In this document: piece after piece, positions 28,001 to 42,100 of the stretch | Layout: every line of letters starts with the position of its first letter | Position numbering within the stretch: position 1 is the first letter of the stretch | Origin: Sipunculus nudus | Lineage: Eukaryota; Annelida; Sipuncula; Golfingiida; Sipunculidae | Assembly: GCA_026874595.1 (NCBI GenBank) | Contig: CM049316.1 | Span: 14,573,839 to 14,637,838, forward strand | Direction: 5' to 3' | DNA: 64,000 nucleotides | The notes under the pieces: generated by a model | The model's input: the letters and a program-made list of their open reading frames with translations, nothing else | What the model was told of the DNA's origin: nothing | Database searches by the model: none | Translations under genes and position numbers: made by a program

Positions 28001-31000
28001 GCCACAGAGAGCTGAATATTCATGATTGTAAAAATTGCCTGGTATGATGAATAACTTAAATCATAAATCTAAATTGTTTAAAAGCTTTTAAAAAAACTTT
28101 CTTGTCAATATTAACCAAAGATAAGCTGAAATCTAAATGTCTAGTGGCATGATGTAATAGATGCTGATAAACTGGTGCCAGGCTAGATGTAACAGCATAA
28201 CACAGCTAACATATATGGTAAAATGACTCAATTCAATCTCCATAATTCAGCAAAAAATCATTCATGTGGAACCATTAATGACAATTATTATAAGAATTAT
28301 TGTAGGGATTATTCTTGTAAAATATTTAACAAAATGGCTTCAGTGGCATCAGTCGAAAAACGTTTCACAGGTTTGTAACTCATATAGGAAGATACAGCAA
28401 ACTGGCTAAGTTAGCTTCCTGTAACTCAGCCAAAAAGCACTGAACCAAAACCATATGAACAAAATTGAATTATCAATATCTGAGGATAATTAATGTGTGA
28501 GATTTAAGAATTTGGCCCAGTGGTTTTTGTAGAGAAGATCTTTGTAGCCAATGAGCTAAAATGGGCTGTTATGGCATATGACTAAATTCAGCTTCCCATA
28601 CTAAATTTAGCCAGAAGTCACTAAAAAGAGACCATTTGAACAAACTTCAGAAAGCACTACCCTAGGAATATTTCTGTGCGATATTAAACATTTTGGCCAT
28701 ATGGTTTCAGAGAAGAAGATTTTTGTAGCCCTCAGTGTGATACAGGCACTGATGACCCCGTACAAAAAGGCTGATGCAGGTGGCGCCACCAATACCTCAA
28801 TTTCAGATATGACCTATGTGACCAACATTGGCATAAAATTTGGTGATGATAGCTCCAGCCATTTCTGAGATTTAAATTTTAATATGCTTTTTTGCACAGT
28901 TAACAAAGTTCAACCTCCTGTTACTCGGCCAAAAATCTCCAAACTGGAACCATTCGAACAAACTTGAGAAAGATTGTTCCAGGTATCATTTCTGTGAAAT
29001 ATTGGACAATTTGGCTGGACAGTTTCGGAGAAGAAGATTTTTAAAGCTTTTTTAGCTTTTTCCATATAAAATCTAAGAAAAAGCAGTTAGAAAAAAAATA
29101 AACATAATCCGATATAGTTTTTTGGATGACTGATTATTTGAAAAAAATTTGGTGATGCTAGTTCCTGCCATTTTTGAGATAGCTATGGTTAACATACAGA
29201 CAACGCACGACGCACGACATACGACACCGCACCATCACATAAGCTCACAGGTTCGCTAAAATGGTACACATGGCAGCACTTATATTAGTCCCAAACTGGA
29301 TGCTGACAGGCCTCAAAAACAGTCCTCCCTGCCCCAATAATGCAGCATGAAAGTGACACATTCTGCTCTTCCAGCGGTCAGATAAGGCTGGAAGGCTTGT
29401 CCCAGCTAAACCCTCAATTACCAGTCCCATACATCCATAGTCCCTATAAAGACTAGGACATCAGAACGTTAATATAAAACAGTTCTCCATGTTCATTTTA
29501 ATTTATAAATGGAAAAATTCATAATTAAGCTTGAAAGGAGTAAATCAAGATGTGAAAAGACCTGAAGGGTTGTATTGAAATGAACATGACTACATTTAAC
29601 AGGTTAATCAAGAATTCATTAACATTATTAAATGACAGGAAATTTGTTAACAAGTACGACAGAAGAAGCCCAGGTCTGCAGCACAGAGAAAGCAAAAGGT
29701 AAGTTTACCTTGCCCAGAAATGCGTTTGGCTCTGCGTATACATCTGAGGAGTAGATGCTTTCTTCATCGGGGGGCTGTTAAACACAACATACACCAACTG
29801 CTAGAGCCTAGTCATGCAATAAACAACGAGACCCACAAACCAACCTGGTTCTGACCCATAACAGGTACCCACAGGACAGAGATACCCACACACAAGACAG
29901 AGGTACCCACCCACAGGAAAGAGATACCAACACAAAGGACAGGGATACCCAAAGAACCCACCCACAGGACAGAGAAACCTTCCAACAGGACAGAGATACC
30001 CATCCAAAGGACAGCAATACCCACCCACAGGACAGAGATACCTACCCACAGGACAGAAAACCTACCCACAGGATAGAGATACCTACCCACAGGACAGAAA
30101 ACCTACCCACAGGACAGAGATACCTACCCACAGGACAGAAAACCTACCCACAGGATAGAGATACCTACCCACAGGACAGAAAACCTACCCACAGGATAGA
30201 GATACCTACCCACAGGACAGAAAACCTACCCATAGGATAGAGATACCTACCCACAGGACAGAGATACCTACCCACAGGACAGAGATACCCACACACAAGA
30301 CAGAGGTACCCACCCACAGGAAAGAGATACCAACACAAAGGACAGGGATACCCAAAGGACCCACCCACAGGACAGAGAAACCTTCCTACAGGACAGAGAT
30401 ACCCATCCAAAGGACAGCAATACCCACCCACAGGATAGAGATACCTACCCACAGGACAGCAATACCCACCCACAGGATAGAGATACCTACCCACAGGACA
30501 GAAAACCTACCCACAGGATAGAGATACCTACCCACAGGACAGAAAACCTACCCACAGGATAGAGATACCTACCCACAGGACAGAAAACCTACCCACAGGA
30601 TAGAGATACCTACCCACGGGACAGAAAACCTACCCACAGGATAGAGATACCTACCCACAGGACAGAGATACCTACCCACAGGACAGAGATACCCACCAAA
30701 GAGACAGGGAGAACAATCCAAAGGACAGCGATACCTGCCAACAGGATGGAGATACCTATCCAGAGGACAGAGATACCCACCCAAAGGACAGGGATCTCGA
30801 CCCAACGGACAAGGAGACCCACCAAAAGGACAGACATCTGATTCCTAGGCACAAACAGCTTTCAATCCTGGAACCTTCTACTCCAAAGTCGAATGTTTTG
30901 GTACTAGGCTGCTTTTTATCATTCTACCTGATTTCCAGAAAAAGACCCTATTCCCTACCTTTTATTTAGTGCAGGGGAATAAACTAACAGATACATGTGC

Positions 31001-33442
31001 TGGTTACTTGAGAAATCTGGGGGTTGGGGGTGGGGAGGGTGGGGATGTGTAAAACCATGAACCAGGTAGGTTTGTGCTATCTAAAACAAAACATACACCA
31101 TGAGAGTGATGGTATCATTACTGGTCATGTGTGGCCACTGTAAGAGGATTCTGGTCATGTGACAAAGTCATGTGACAAAGATCAACAGCACAGAATTCAT
31201 GTCCATACCCAATGTAACAGAAGGCTGGCTTTCAAGATTCCTTAACTCACTTTTATCCACAATAATAAGAGGCTAAATACTGATCATTTTTGGAGATACC
31301 TCTATGGATATTAAATTTGATACTGAAAATAATGAGACCTATAAAAGGCACCTGTGGACTAGGTTAACTTATGATATGCAAACAGATTGAATTTTGAAAA
31401 AAAAAATATGCAATTCAAAATCTCCATTCTTTAATCAATGCACCTGAAAGTGAATTCAATCACTTTACTTTGCACAAGAGTCAATTTGAAGTAATAATCT
31501 AAATTTTTGAGTGGACAGTTTCCTTTTTTTTAAATAACATAAAAAATAATTTGTTTTTACATTTTTGTTTCCTGGATTCAACAAAGGTATTTTAGCCAAT
31601 AACTGATTAGAATACCCACTCAATGATATAATTTATTTGCTATTAAACAAAAAACATTTTTTTTTCTATAAATTCATATATTACATTGGTGTCTGGATTC
31701 TAAAGACATTATTATCCATAAAATTTATCATGGAACTCACAATGGACTCAAACAAACGATATCATTGTTTACCATGACGAGTTGTTAACAATGTTACTTT
31801 GACCAGTTGTTGACAATGTTTACTATGACTAATTGTTTACAATGTTTACTTTGACTGGTCAATAAAATGACCACACAATAAGTATCATAATAAGACCATC
31901 CTCTGCTTGACCCTATATCCATGCTGCAAGTTAAAAACATCCCCTACACCCGGGCTATGAATGAGATAAAACAAATCAACAAAACACCATACACAGGCGG
32001 TAACACGTGGTAGTCATTGGTCTATATCACTACACCCAGCTTATCTCGGGGTTAGTGCATTACAAGCGTGGCCATGCAAATACCCTGGTGCACAGCTGTT
32101 ACCTGCGACGTGAAATCATTGGGGTTCATATATAACCCTGGGGCTCCGTATATAGCGTGGTCTTCTGGTTCCTATAACACCATAATCAACATCTAAAATC
32201 ATTTGATTTTAAGTGCTTTACTTCATTGCATCATATTTGTAAACACTAGGTTCCCTTATGTGCCAGAAGCCAACCATTTGGCCAATCAATAACTTCTGCT
32301 GTTTATGAGAAATACAAAATTAATACAAATTGTAAACCATAATACCATCTGAACATTTACTTCTCCCGTGTTTGATCTCATCAATGTACAAAATTTGTGC
32401 ATGATATGCTCATTTGTATTCAAACTTTTTTATAACTGCATGGAAAATATGGTTCATCAATATCCTGAAATTTAAGAACCAAATATATTTTTGTTAAATA
32501 TATACAGTTTGAGGCCAGCAAGCACTTTTCTGCTGACTCTTCAAATATGCAAGAATATCTTGACACAGGTACAGAATTTGTTTATGACATCAAAGTATGA
32601 TAATATTTTGGAAATTTTTAATTAATGATAAATATACAGGATTATATAAGAAAGACATCAACATGAGACCTATGAGTCTAAAAATATTTAATCTTTTAAA
32701 AATCATTCAATGTGTACTTTAAATAACAATAACAATAAATTTAATAACAAAGGCTCCTGGGGTTAGGAAATGTATTTGATTATTTACACAGGGAAACTGA
32801 AATATAATGTAATGAGCATCCCTTTATGTCAAGCAGCAGTTGCCCTGGTGACTTACAATGCCCACACGTTGGACGAGGGTTTCATTGGCTGGATAACGCA
32901 GCTTCATCTTGCGGTAGAGAGGATGCTGCTCATAATACTGTACTAGTTCTACAAGGCTCTCAAACTGTGCTGTGCCTATGGTGAACAGCCGGCCTTCCTG
33001 ACGAATACGGCAGTGTTTAATCTTGCCCGTAGCCCTTCAAAACAAGAATGACGAACAAGACATTATCCATATATTATCCATATGTTGGCATTCTTATGAA
33101 TATTCATACTTCACTTACCACATCTGTTTTACACAAATGTCAATATATCTTTCAAGTGAATCCTCACACTTCATGTTTTGGTACCATAAATTTTTCAAAA
33201 ACCCAATTCTACAACTTTAGTCTGACATTCCATGACACTTCACTGACATCATACAAACAATCGAGCAGGCGGCCAAAGGTAAACCAACAAACATCAGAGT
33301 AAGTACTCTGGACAAAAAACAGAGTAGCCTTCTTTGCAATATAAAGATAAAAAAAGACTACACTTTGTCATCCCAGAAGGTATAAAGATGTGCTTTCAAT
33401 ACTGTGTGTGTGTGTTTGTATATGTATATGTATATATATGTA

Positions 33443-33508
<66 letters not shown>

Positions 33509-36500
33509 TAGATAGATAGATAGATAGCTCACAAAGTTTGGACAAGCATGGTACACATGCCGCTGCATGAAGAATAGGACATTTTCCACACATAGTGACA
33601 GTACCTGGACAACTGCACATGAGAAGTGTCCAATTCCTGTTCTAACCTGACTGCAAAAGCAGGAGAGTAACTGTATATCTCACTGTTATTGATAAAAGAG
33701 GGGGGCAAAAATGAGTCCCAGTCCCACCCAAAAAAAGAGGGAAAAGAGAGTAGTTAAAGTCATTTTCAGTAAATCCTAAATAAAAGTGACTTTTTAAAAA
33801 AGATTGAATTGGCCTATTCCAGGAGCTCCAATAAATATTCATTCATCCTTAGTTCCTCTGACACAATTCACACATATTCAAAATGTATGTTTATTATCTT
33901 ATGTCATCTTAGTTAACAACCTATAATGTCATTTAGATAACAAGGATTCCCTGCATTCAAATGCCACAGAAACAAAGATCTGGGCACCTGTGACAGTTGG
34001 GGTACTTGTGGCAAGAGCTTTGTACTCTTTTTGTAGCTTAAGTAATTGCTGATGAAATACATCTGACAAGTGGGCTCAGAAATTCTGAATACTAGCTGTT
34101 CATTCCACCAAACAAATGAACAAACCAAATGCATTTTAAAGTCACCTACTCACATATCAGTTATGTTACACAAAATTTATTTTCTCCTTAAAATATTATA
34201 GCATCTGCCAATATTTCATTCCAAAACCATCTGATTACTCCTAATAACAAGCGGGAAATCACTTGCACAAGGCATGACCAGTGGCACAAAAAGTAAACAT
34301 ACCACCTACGCCACCTGGTGGCTATACTATGCAACTTATAATTAACAAATCAAGTTTTTCAAGCTGAACAACAGGTATTTCTTTACCTTGCTTGGGAGAT
34401 TTCTAGCATGCACAAGATAGGACTTCTAGTCATACAGTCTTTTTGAGGCACACACACACAAGGGGTTTGCTTGAAAACTTCTGTATTCAACCAAAATTAA
34501 CTATAATCCTGAGATAAGACATACTATTGCACATGTTAATGTATATTCAACCAGAAGATTACAATGACCTTTACAATGACTCACCTAAATGAGACGGCAT
34601 AAGAAGACTGGTCTGCCTGACTGCGTCGGACAAGGAACGCGCCGTCATATGGAATGCGTTTCAACATATCCTCAGCTCCACCGCGGTCCATCCCATCATG
34701 GTACCAGCTGTAAGTGAATTACCCATAGTATGTTTAACAAATATAAATGTTAAAATTTGATACGTTCTTTTTATAAAATCTGTATAAATGGTCCTTACAG
34801 ATTTACAGCTGACCAAAGTAGATAAAACATAAATAAACCTAAGATATTATATAAGTACTGTGATTTTACACAGAAGTAATTGAAGTTTTGTGAACTTTGA
34901 TACAATAAATTCAAATATGACTGAGCCACAAAATATTTCACATTCATTTACAGTACTTGGTAATTTTTCAGTAAAGGTGAACGATTAACCCACTATTCCA
35001 TGACATGAGAACTGAATTCAGATTTACCAAATGTTCATCAATGGTAGCCACATATAAAATTTGAAGTCCATAGCTTCAGCTTTAGCATTATGACTTCAAC
35101 AGAAAATGTCTTACAGCTAGCTGAGGGGAGTTACAAACAATGTGACAGTTGAACCATCCTCTTACTTAAGTGATACTACTAGCAAGCATGACTCCAAGCA
35201 TATCCTTATTTACAATCAATAAATGAGAACAACATGACTTACGGACGGTCTTCATGACTCTTTGGCTGAGGGACTGGCTCTCGTAATATCTGCTGGAACT
35301 GCTGACTGCGGAGCGGATACTGTCTGTAGTATGTAACCAGGTCATACAAACTGTCAAACGCTATCGGATCAATTAGGTAAAACTTAGTCTGCCCATGCTC
35401 CTGCTTGGACTTGATACGACAATGGTTCACGTTACCCTGCCGCCTACAACACAGAAAACAAATCAGAACAATTTACTGTAAGAATGTATTATGAATTCAA
35501 ACTTTTAAAGATGCCACACATTGTGTATTTTTGGTTTGGCCATAAGGGTATGCATTAATTCCCATTGACGCGTTTGTTCACAACATAACTCAGGCAATCA
35601 TGAACAGATTCTGATGATATTTTTAGGGCATTTAGGGATTGGGCAAATGGAGAATCAATTAGATTATGGTTTTATCTGGATCCAAGAACATCATCAAGGA
35701 ATATTCACAAATGTGTAGTCACTTATGCATAAAAGAAAATGGCAATATGGGCCAAATAATTAAATGGCAGAGGCTTGCATTCTCTGCCTTGCATTGATTA
35801 GAATGCAGATTCCTAGTTCCCTATGAATTTCCTCGACTGCCTGGTATATGTTTTAATGCAAGTCACAAAACGTTGCAGGATCTCAGGATATTAAAACTCC
35901 ATACAACACAACACTTCATACAACACAATTTCTTGTGACTGTTTTCCACATATTTAGGAATTTGGAACTTGGCTTTAGGAATTTGGAACATGGCAATAAC
36001 TTACACAATTCATAATGCCAGGATGTAATTTAAATTAGTCACATGTCATGACAAGTCCAGAATCCTAAAAGAAATCAGTGATGTGGGTATGGGTCACCCA
36101 TGAGTGTAACTCTTCTTCTCAGCTGATACAGGTCCAATCACCACTAAACTCTCTCAGCAGGTAGATTCCCAATTTGACTTTGTCCTTGGCATATCTTCAT
36201 GTCAGATTTCTGTGTCTTTAATCAAACCCTGACTGATTCATTCCTTGCAAAACTGATGACCTGACACCATATTTCATACTGACCAAAACAATATTTCAAA
36301 TATACACAGCCTCATTACTTCCTGGAATCAACATGTTTGACAGTATTTTCACATGTCAGTTAAAGAAATAATTCATTTGCGTTGACATGTGAAGTCTAGC
36401 ATGTGCAGTGCATTGTGGGAGTAATGATACACTTGGATTAACTTACAAAAATGACAGTGACAAATCACCAACAAAGGTGTCACTCTCCCGCACGAGGAAT

Positions 36501-39133
36501 GTCCCGTCTCCCATGCTGGCATATTTACGGAGGAGTTCTTCTGCTCGATGCCTGCCTCCCGCTAGCCGTCCATGGTACCAGGGTTCACTGAAGTGCATCT
36601 CCTCATTACTGAAGTCCTGCAAAATATTCAATAAGAACTGTGGAATATTGTGGATTCAAACATTATGATGACAATTTAAGCATATGAGAGGTGTGTGTTT
36701 TGGGTTACTAGTCTGATGTTTTTAAGGGAGTGGGTAAAATTATCTTCTTTCCAGCATGGAAAGAATTCTCAAAATTTTTTCAGAAAGACAGAAATTATAA
36801 CTTTTCTCAAATCTATTGTATATCAGGTAAGTTGAATAAAAACCAAATTTTTTCTCCTTAAAATATTATAGCCTCTGCCAATATTTCATTCTAAAACCCT
36901 TTGATTACTCCTGCGCACAAGTGGAAAATCACTTTTATAACTTTTCTCTAATCTAAGCTAATTTTCCAAAATTTAATGACTTGATAATTTAGATCATTTC
37001 ATTTACTCTCTAGATATAAGGATTATTTAAAAGATTCTTGCAGTAGTACAAACCCTAACTTGCTGCACTAGACAAGCCAAATACCATAACAATTGACATG
37101 TGTCCAATGTTTGCATAAAATTTGGTAATGCTAGCTCCTGCCTTTCCACAGATAGTATGGATTAAGGTATGGATGACAGCTGAAAGACAATGCTTGAACA
37201 TCACATAATAAGGTGAGCTTAAGAATATTGAGGCAGTAAAACCCTGACTTACTGCAGAGCTGTACTTACCGCCGTATCTGTCGACCTGGCATCCTCTCCA
37301 TCTTCATCCTCCTCATCTTTATCCTGCGTGGTCTCCCCTGTGTAGTGCAGTTTGGTGTCCGTCAATACGAAGTAGTGAGGCAACCACTCCTGTAACACAG
37401 AAAACTGGCTTTGTGAATGACTTTCATAATTTTTGTTCATCTTGTCAATTTTAGGATTGACAGAAAAATATTATTTCAGGCTGTGTTATTTCATCAAACA
37501 TAAATTAAATATACTTGTTTATACATACTCTTAAACATAACATATCAAATTGGTAGAAAATTGCCCTGGTGCAAGAAGCACAAGGATCTATATCCCAAAA
37601 GATTAAGGGCTAACCTCACTTTACTAGAAAATCCACTCACATGCTAGGCATAACAAGGGACCCATGGGTCACGGCGCTCAGCTGTTATATATGATAAAAA
37701 ATATGATTTGGAAAAGAGGCATATGCTGGTTTTGTGTGGTAATAAATATAAGCTTTATTATGAGTTGTTGGTGTTTAGCTTATGTATGATTTTGATAGTT
37801 TATTTGGAGACAGGGAAGAGGATTGATTTCATTTATTTTATTAACCCTCCTCCTGCGGGACCCGTATATATACGGGCGACGCGCCGCATCCCCGCCATGC
37901 GGGATACGTATATATACGGTTTGGGAGGGTGCTAGGTTTATAGGCCAATAAAAAAATTCTTATCCCGTCAATCCGTATGAAATTTTATGCGGGATCACTA
38001 AAGGGGATTTCCATTCGAATGGTTTCGTTTTCCCGGAAGGTTATTTGACAAACCGTGTGCAAATAGCGATGACATTTTTATCATGTGTACGGGACATGAC
38101 CGGTCATGACCCGCGAAGTAGGTCAAGCATGGCGGCGTCTGTTATTGTTGACAATGAGAAAATAGCGCAATTATTTCTGGATTCTGGTCGACTAATGGGA
38201 AAAGTTTTTCTTATTAACTCAATGAAAATGACAGCCAGTTTCATTATAGATCTTGAGGAACTGACTGATCTGTTACGGGAGTGGGCAAACGGTGATGTGA
38301 CGGACCGGACTGCGCGGTGTCGGACTTCAAACTGGCACGCGCACGTCAGCCATGTTTCAAGACGTGATGAATTGATGAAATATATATTTGACTAGAAAAG
38401 AGCATGAAATCAATGTAAACTGTAACAAAAAAATGTAAAAAAAAACGTATATGTAAGAGGTAAGACAAGTTAAAAGTAAAAAAGTCACTTGAATAATAAC
38501 GTGTAGAGAAGTTCTCTCCCATGGGTGAACATTATTGGAATGATTTAGCGATTTAATCGTCACGTTCCTTGCATGTCAACTCATGCTGGAAGTTGTAGTC
38601 CTTGCATTATTATTTTATTATATAAATTTTCTTTAATATTAACTGTTTATAATGAAGTGTTTTACATTTTTTAATGAAGCTTACACATTTTGACGATGTC
38701 CTGTTAGCAAAGTATTTTTTTTAGAAAAAAAGTAAAAAATAAAAACCTTCCAAAACTGTTGTCTCCCATGTGTTCCAAGTAAATTTATTCATATTTATAT
38801 AGATAAAATAATTCTTTCCACTCTCTTCCACAAAAAAAGAATATTCAAAGACCTACGTTAAGAGGTTGATGACTTAAAAAGACAGCACAACACAACTACT
38901 GCGAGAAATTGTTAAGTTAGAGTGACACAAAGAACATTTGTTTTATATCTCACATTTCAATTGGTTGCCATGGCAACCATATATATATATAAGGATATCT
39001 TATCAAAGACATATGTTAAGAGATTGAAGACTTAAAAGAGAGATAACAACTTTTGCAAGAAATTGTTTAATTGGAATGACAAAAAAAACATTTAAACGTT
39101 TTATTTCTCACAGTTCAGTTGGTTGCCATGGCA

Positions 39134-39190
<57 letters not shown>

Positions 39191-42100
39191 ATATCCTAAA
39201 ATTTCTCACTTTAGCAGTCTTGATTCAGTCTGGTATACAATACTACAGGTATTGACCATTGGGACCAAAAAAGAGTACATACAGATGCTGCAAATAAAGC
39301 ATCCATTCAGCACTCCTTCTAAGGCAAAAAAACTGCAAACAATTCAGTATACAGCACATATAAGGAAAAAATCAATTCAGCAGGAGGAGGGTTAACAAAT
39401 GGAGTGCTATTGTCACACAGATTTTGACTTGGCCATATAACTTATAAGCAGCACATATAATAAAAGAGTTTAACTATTTATTAAAATTTAATAACAAATA
39501 TTGTGCCAATATAATTTTTATTAAAAATAATAAGAGAATCATATGATTTTTTAAATAAAACATAACTGAAATAATTATTAAAATAATATTATAGAATATA
39601 TGCATTCATAAATACATTTTGAAAGTATTTGCACTGGTATTCAAATACTTTCATTTTTACCTGAATTCCCATTCTTATGCAAGAAATTTTATAATGGAGT
39701 ACATATTCATATTCATATTCATATACATTTGCAAAGTATTTGCACCATGTCTGGTATTTATTCAGTTTTAGCCAAACAATGATGTTGAGAATCCAGAATA
39801 TAAACAAAGGACCCATGGGTCACGACAAAAGTTTGAAATTTTAGCAAATGCAAAATATGAAAAATATTTTATTGTAATGTTTTATATTTATATAAGCATA
39901 TGAGAAGCTAAGAGGAAAGGGCCCTCCTACTTGGTTATAGTAAAGTTCTCAATATATGATTGCAAACAAATACTCTGACAAGACTGTCATGAAAAAAAAA
40001 CAGTAAAAGTTTTGAGATACTGTGATGCATATGAAAAATTTACAGATAGACAGGCAAGTGGACAGAATGGACTAATACCGTCATTTCACTTTCAAGGGAA
40101 TAATGCATTTAAGTTAATATATAAGCCTATTTTTTTTAAGCATATCCACTTTTTTCAAACTGAATGTAAAAGAAAATAATGCCACAACATGGCATCTACA
40201 AAATTATTCCTTGAATCCTTTTTAAAAAGTTTTGCACATTGGAGTTTTCAGGACATGCTTAATTTTATTCACCGAAATAAAATAAAAAATTCAGTAAATT
40301 TGATAAAATAAAAACATCTTTTCAAATAAAGTATACACACTGTTGGTTGAATGAGGGACAAACAATATCATTATGCTAATTACAATCTCAGCTATAATTA
40401 ATAACTGGAATTAATAGTCAATTTTACACCTGGTGAAGTTTTACTATTCTGAAGTAAAGCATTACTTATCTGATGAACATCCACACTTTCAAAGCAATAC
40501 ATCACTTTGTTGACACAATTAAATGTGCACTTTAATCATTGTAACCCTATTGGTACAATACAAAATCTAAAATGTAGCATGTCCAAGAATAAAATAAAAT
40601 ACAGAAAGTTATAACATTCATTCATCTAGTTTATGCACCAGCTGGGGGGGGGGGTTGAGTGCAGGGCAGAGGAGTAGTGGCCAAGCTGGGTCAAGGCAAG
40701 CTGCCTGGGGTGGGTTACATAATGCAAGTGAAGGCTGTACTACTAGGTGGGCCAGATGTAAACAACACTTGACATGGTGTATGAAAACTTGAATAAAAGC
40801 TACTCTTTTCAAACAATTTCTTTGAAATTTCAGATTTTAAAAGATTAAATCCTTATGTATATATGCTGTGAAAATTAAATCAACAGTGCTTACAGGGAAA
40901 AAACGTGCCACTGCCAAAGTTGGACAAAATTTAAGGTATTGATTTTTTATTTATGCTAATAACTTGAAAAATTTGCAAAATTCAGATCTAATTTTGGGCA
41001 AACAATTGAATCTTGATTAAATAAAGTTATAAAAGTTTGAAAAAAAGTCTTCAGCTTCAGCAATTCTCATGTTAAGTGAGCAAATATATTTCCTGTTTTT
41101 AAAAAATTGCATTATATTTGGGCCTATAATTTCAAAATAATACCCAATACTGACCTAATTTTTGGTATGTGCACAGAAAATGTATGGAAGAATATGAATA
41201 CTAAATATGATCAAAAACAGATCAGTGGTTTTGATATTAGGCAGACTTGAAGTGTAACAATTGCTTTTTTATGGAAAACGGAGGTTTTTCCTTAATATCT
41301 CGAAGGAACGAAGTTCTAATAACCCAATTTTCGGCATGGTAGGAGATTTTGGGGACATCTAATGGTATGCAGAATTTTGGATTCGTAGGTCCAACGGTTT
41401 TAAAACGTGCCCTGTTAACGGACAGACGGCCGGACGGACGGACGACGGACAAAGGACCACGACTATAGCTCAGATGACTTACAGTCAGCTGAGCTAAAAA
41501 TGCTCCTGTTGTGATTTTACTGCACCAACACACAAATGTTAAGAGAAGTGTGGGTTATACATAATTTCAATCTCACATGAGCCATTTTTCATGATTAAAT
41601 GTTTGTATGGATTTCAAGTTAAATAAGCAAAGTTCAACTGTTTACAAGGTTTTTGTAAATCTTTGTTTTGTTTCTCTCTAAATGCACTGGTCTAAATGTA
41701 CCATACTCACCTTGTCTACCGGGTCCTCCAAGTAAAGGCAACCATTTCTTTTGGAATTACTCAAGTCTGAGTCTGCTGCATTAGCTAAAATCAACAAGAA
41801 ATAATATATAAAACAGTGTAACAACTAGCGAAGGCTAGTAGCACTGAAGAGTCCGTACATTCACAGATTCTTGGCAAAGACAAAATGGGTGAAGTATCTT
41901 TGACGTTACTCATACAAATTCAACCACTAAGAGAAAGCTTAGTCCAAACTTAAAGCCAGCAGTGTTATTCATTACAATATAACTTTGTACATCCAGAGAA
42001 TACTATCCTCAGCGGAAGTGATACGGCATTATTGCTAGCTCAGTTAGCCATATCTTTTCCCATATATATATATACCGGTACAGTAAAGCTTCTCAAAACT

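Larger units (their letters stand above)
33035..34584. other. Intron e15-e16
   Basis: Holds a TG/TA/GATA microsatellite and a family K fragment (listed separately); the remainder is unrecognised. Confidence 0.5.
37653..39803 (+). mobile_element. Family A left module split by a TTAA element
   Basis: ACAAGGGACCCATGGGTCAC at 37653 opens a module that matches 15134 onward, is interrupted at 37845-39391, resumes at TTAACAAATGGAGTGC, and is cut off at 39803 by another family A left end. The uninterrupted copy at 15134 shows the empty site with a single TTAA. Confidence 0.7.

Noticed and set aside
29801-30852. Overlapping minus-strand ORFs of 69-109 codons with G-Y-L-C-P-V repeats
   Set aside because: They are translations of the 20/21-base minisatellite in several frames, with no splice context or known domain.
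33368-33620. Minus-strand ORFs with long I-Y runs
   Set aside because: Produced by the TA microsatellite.
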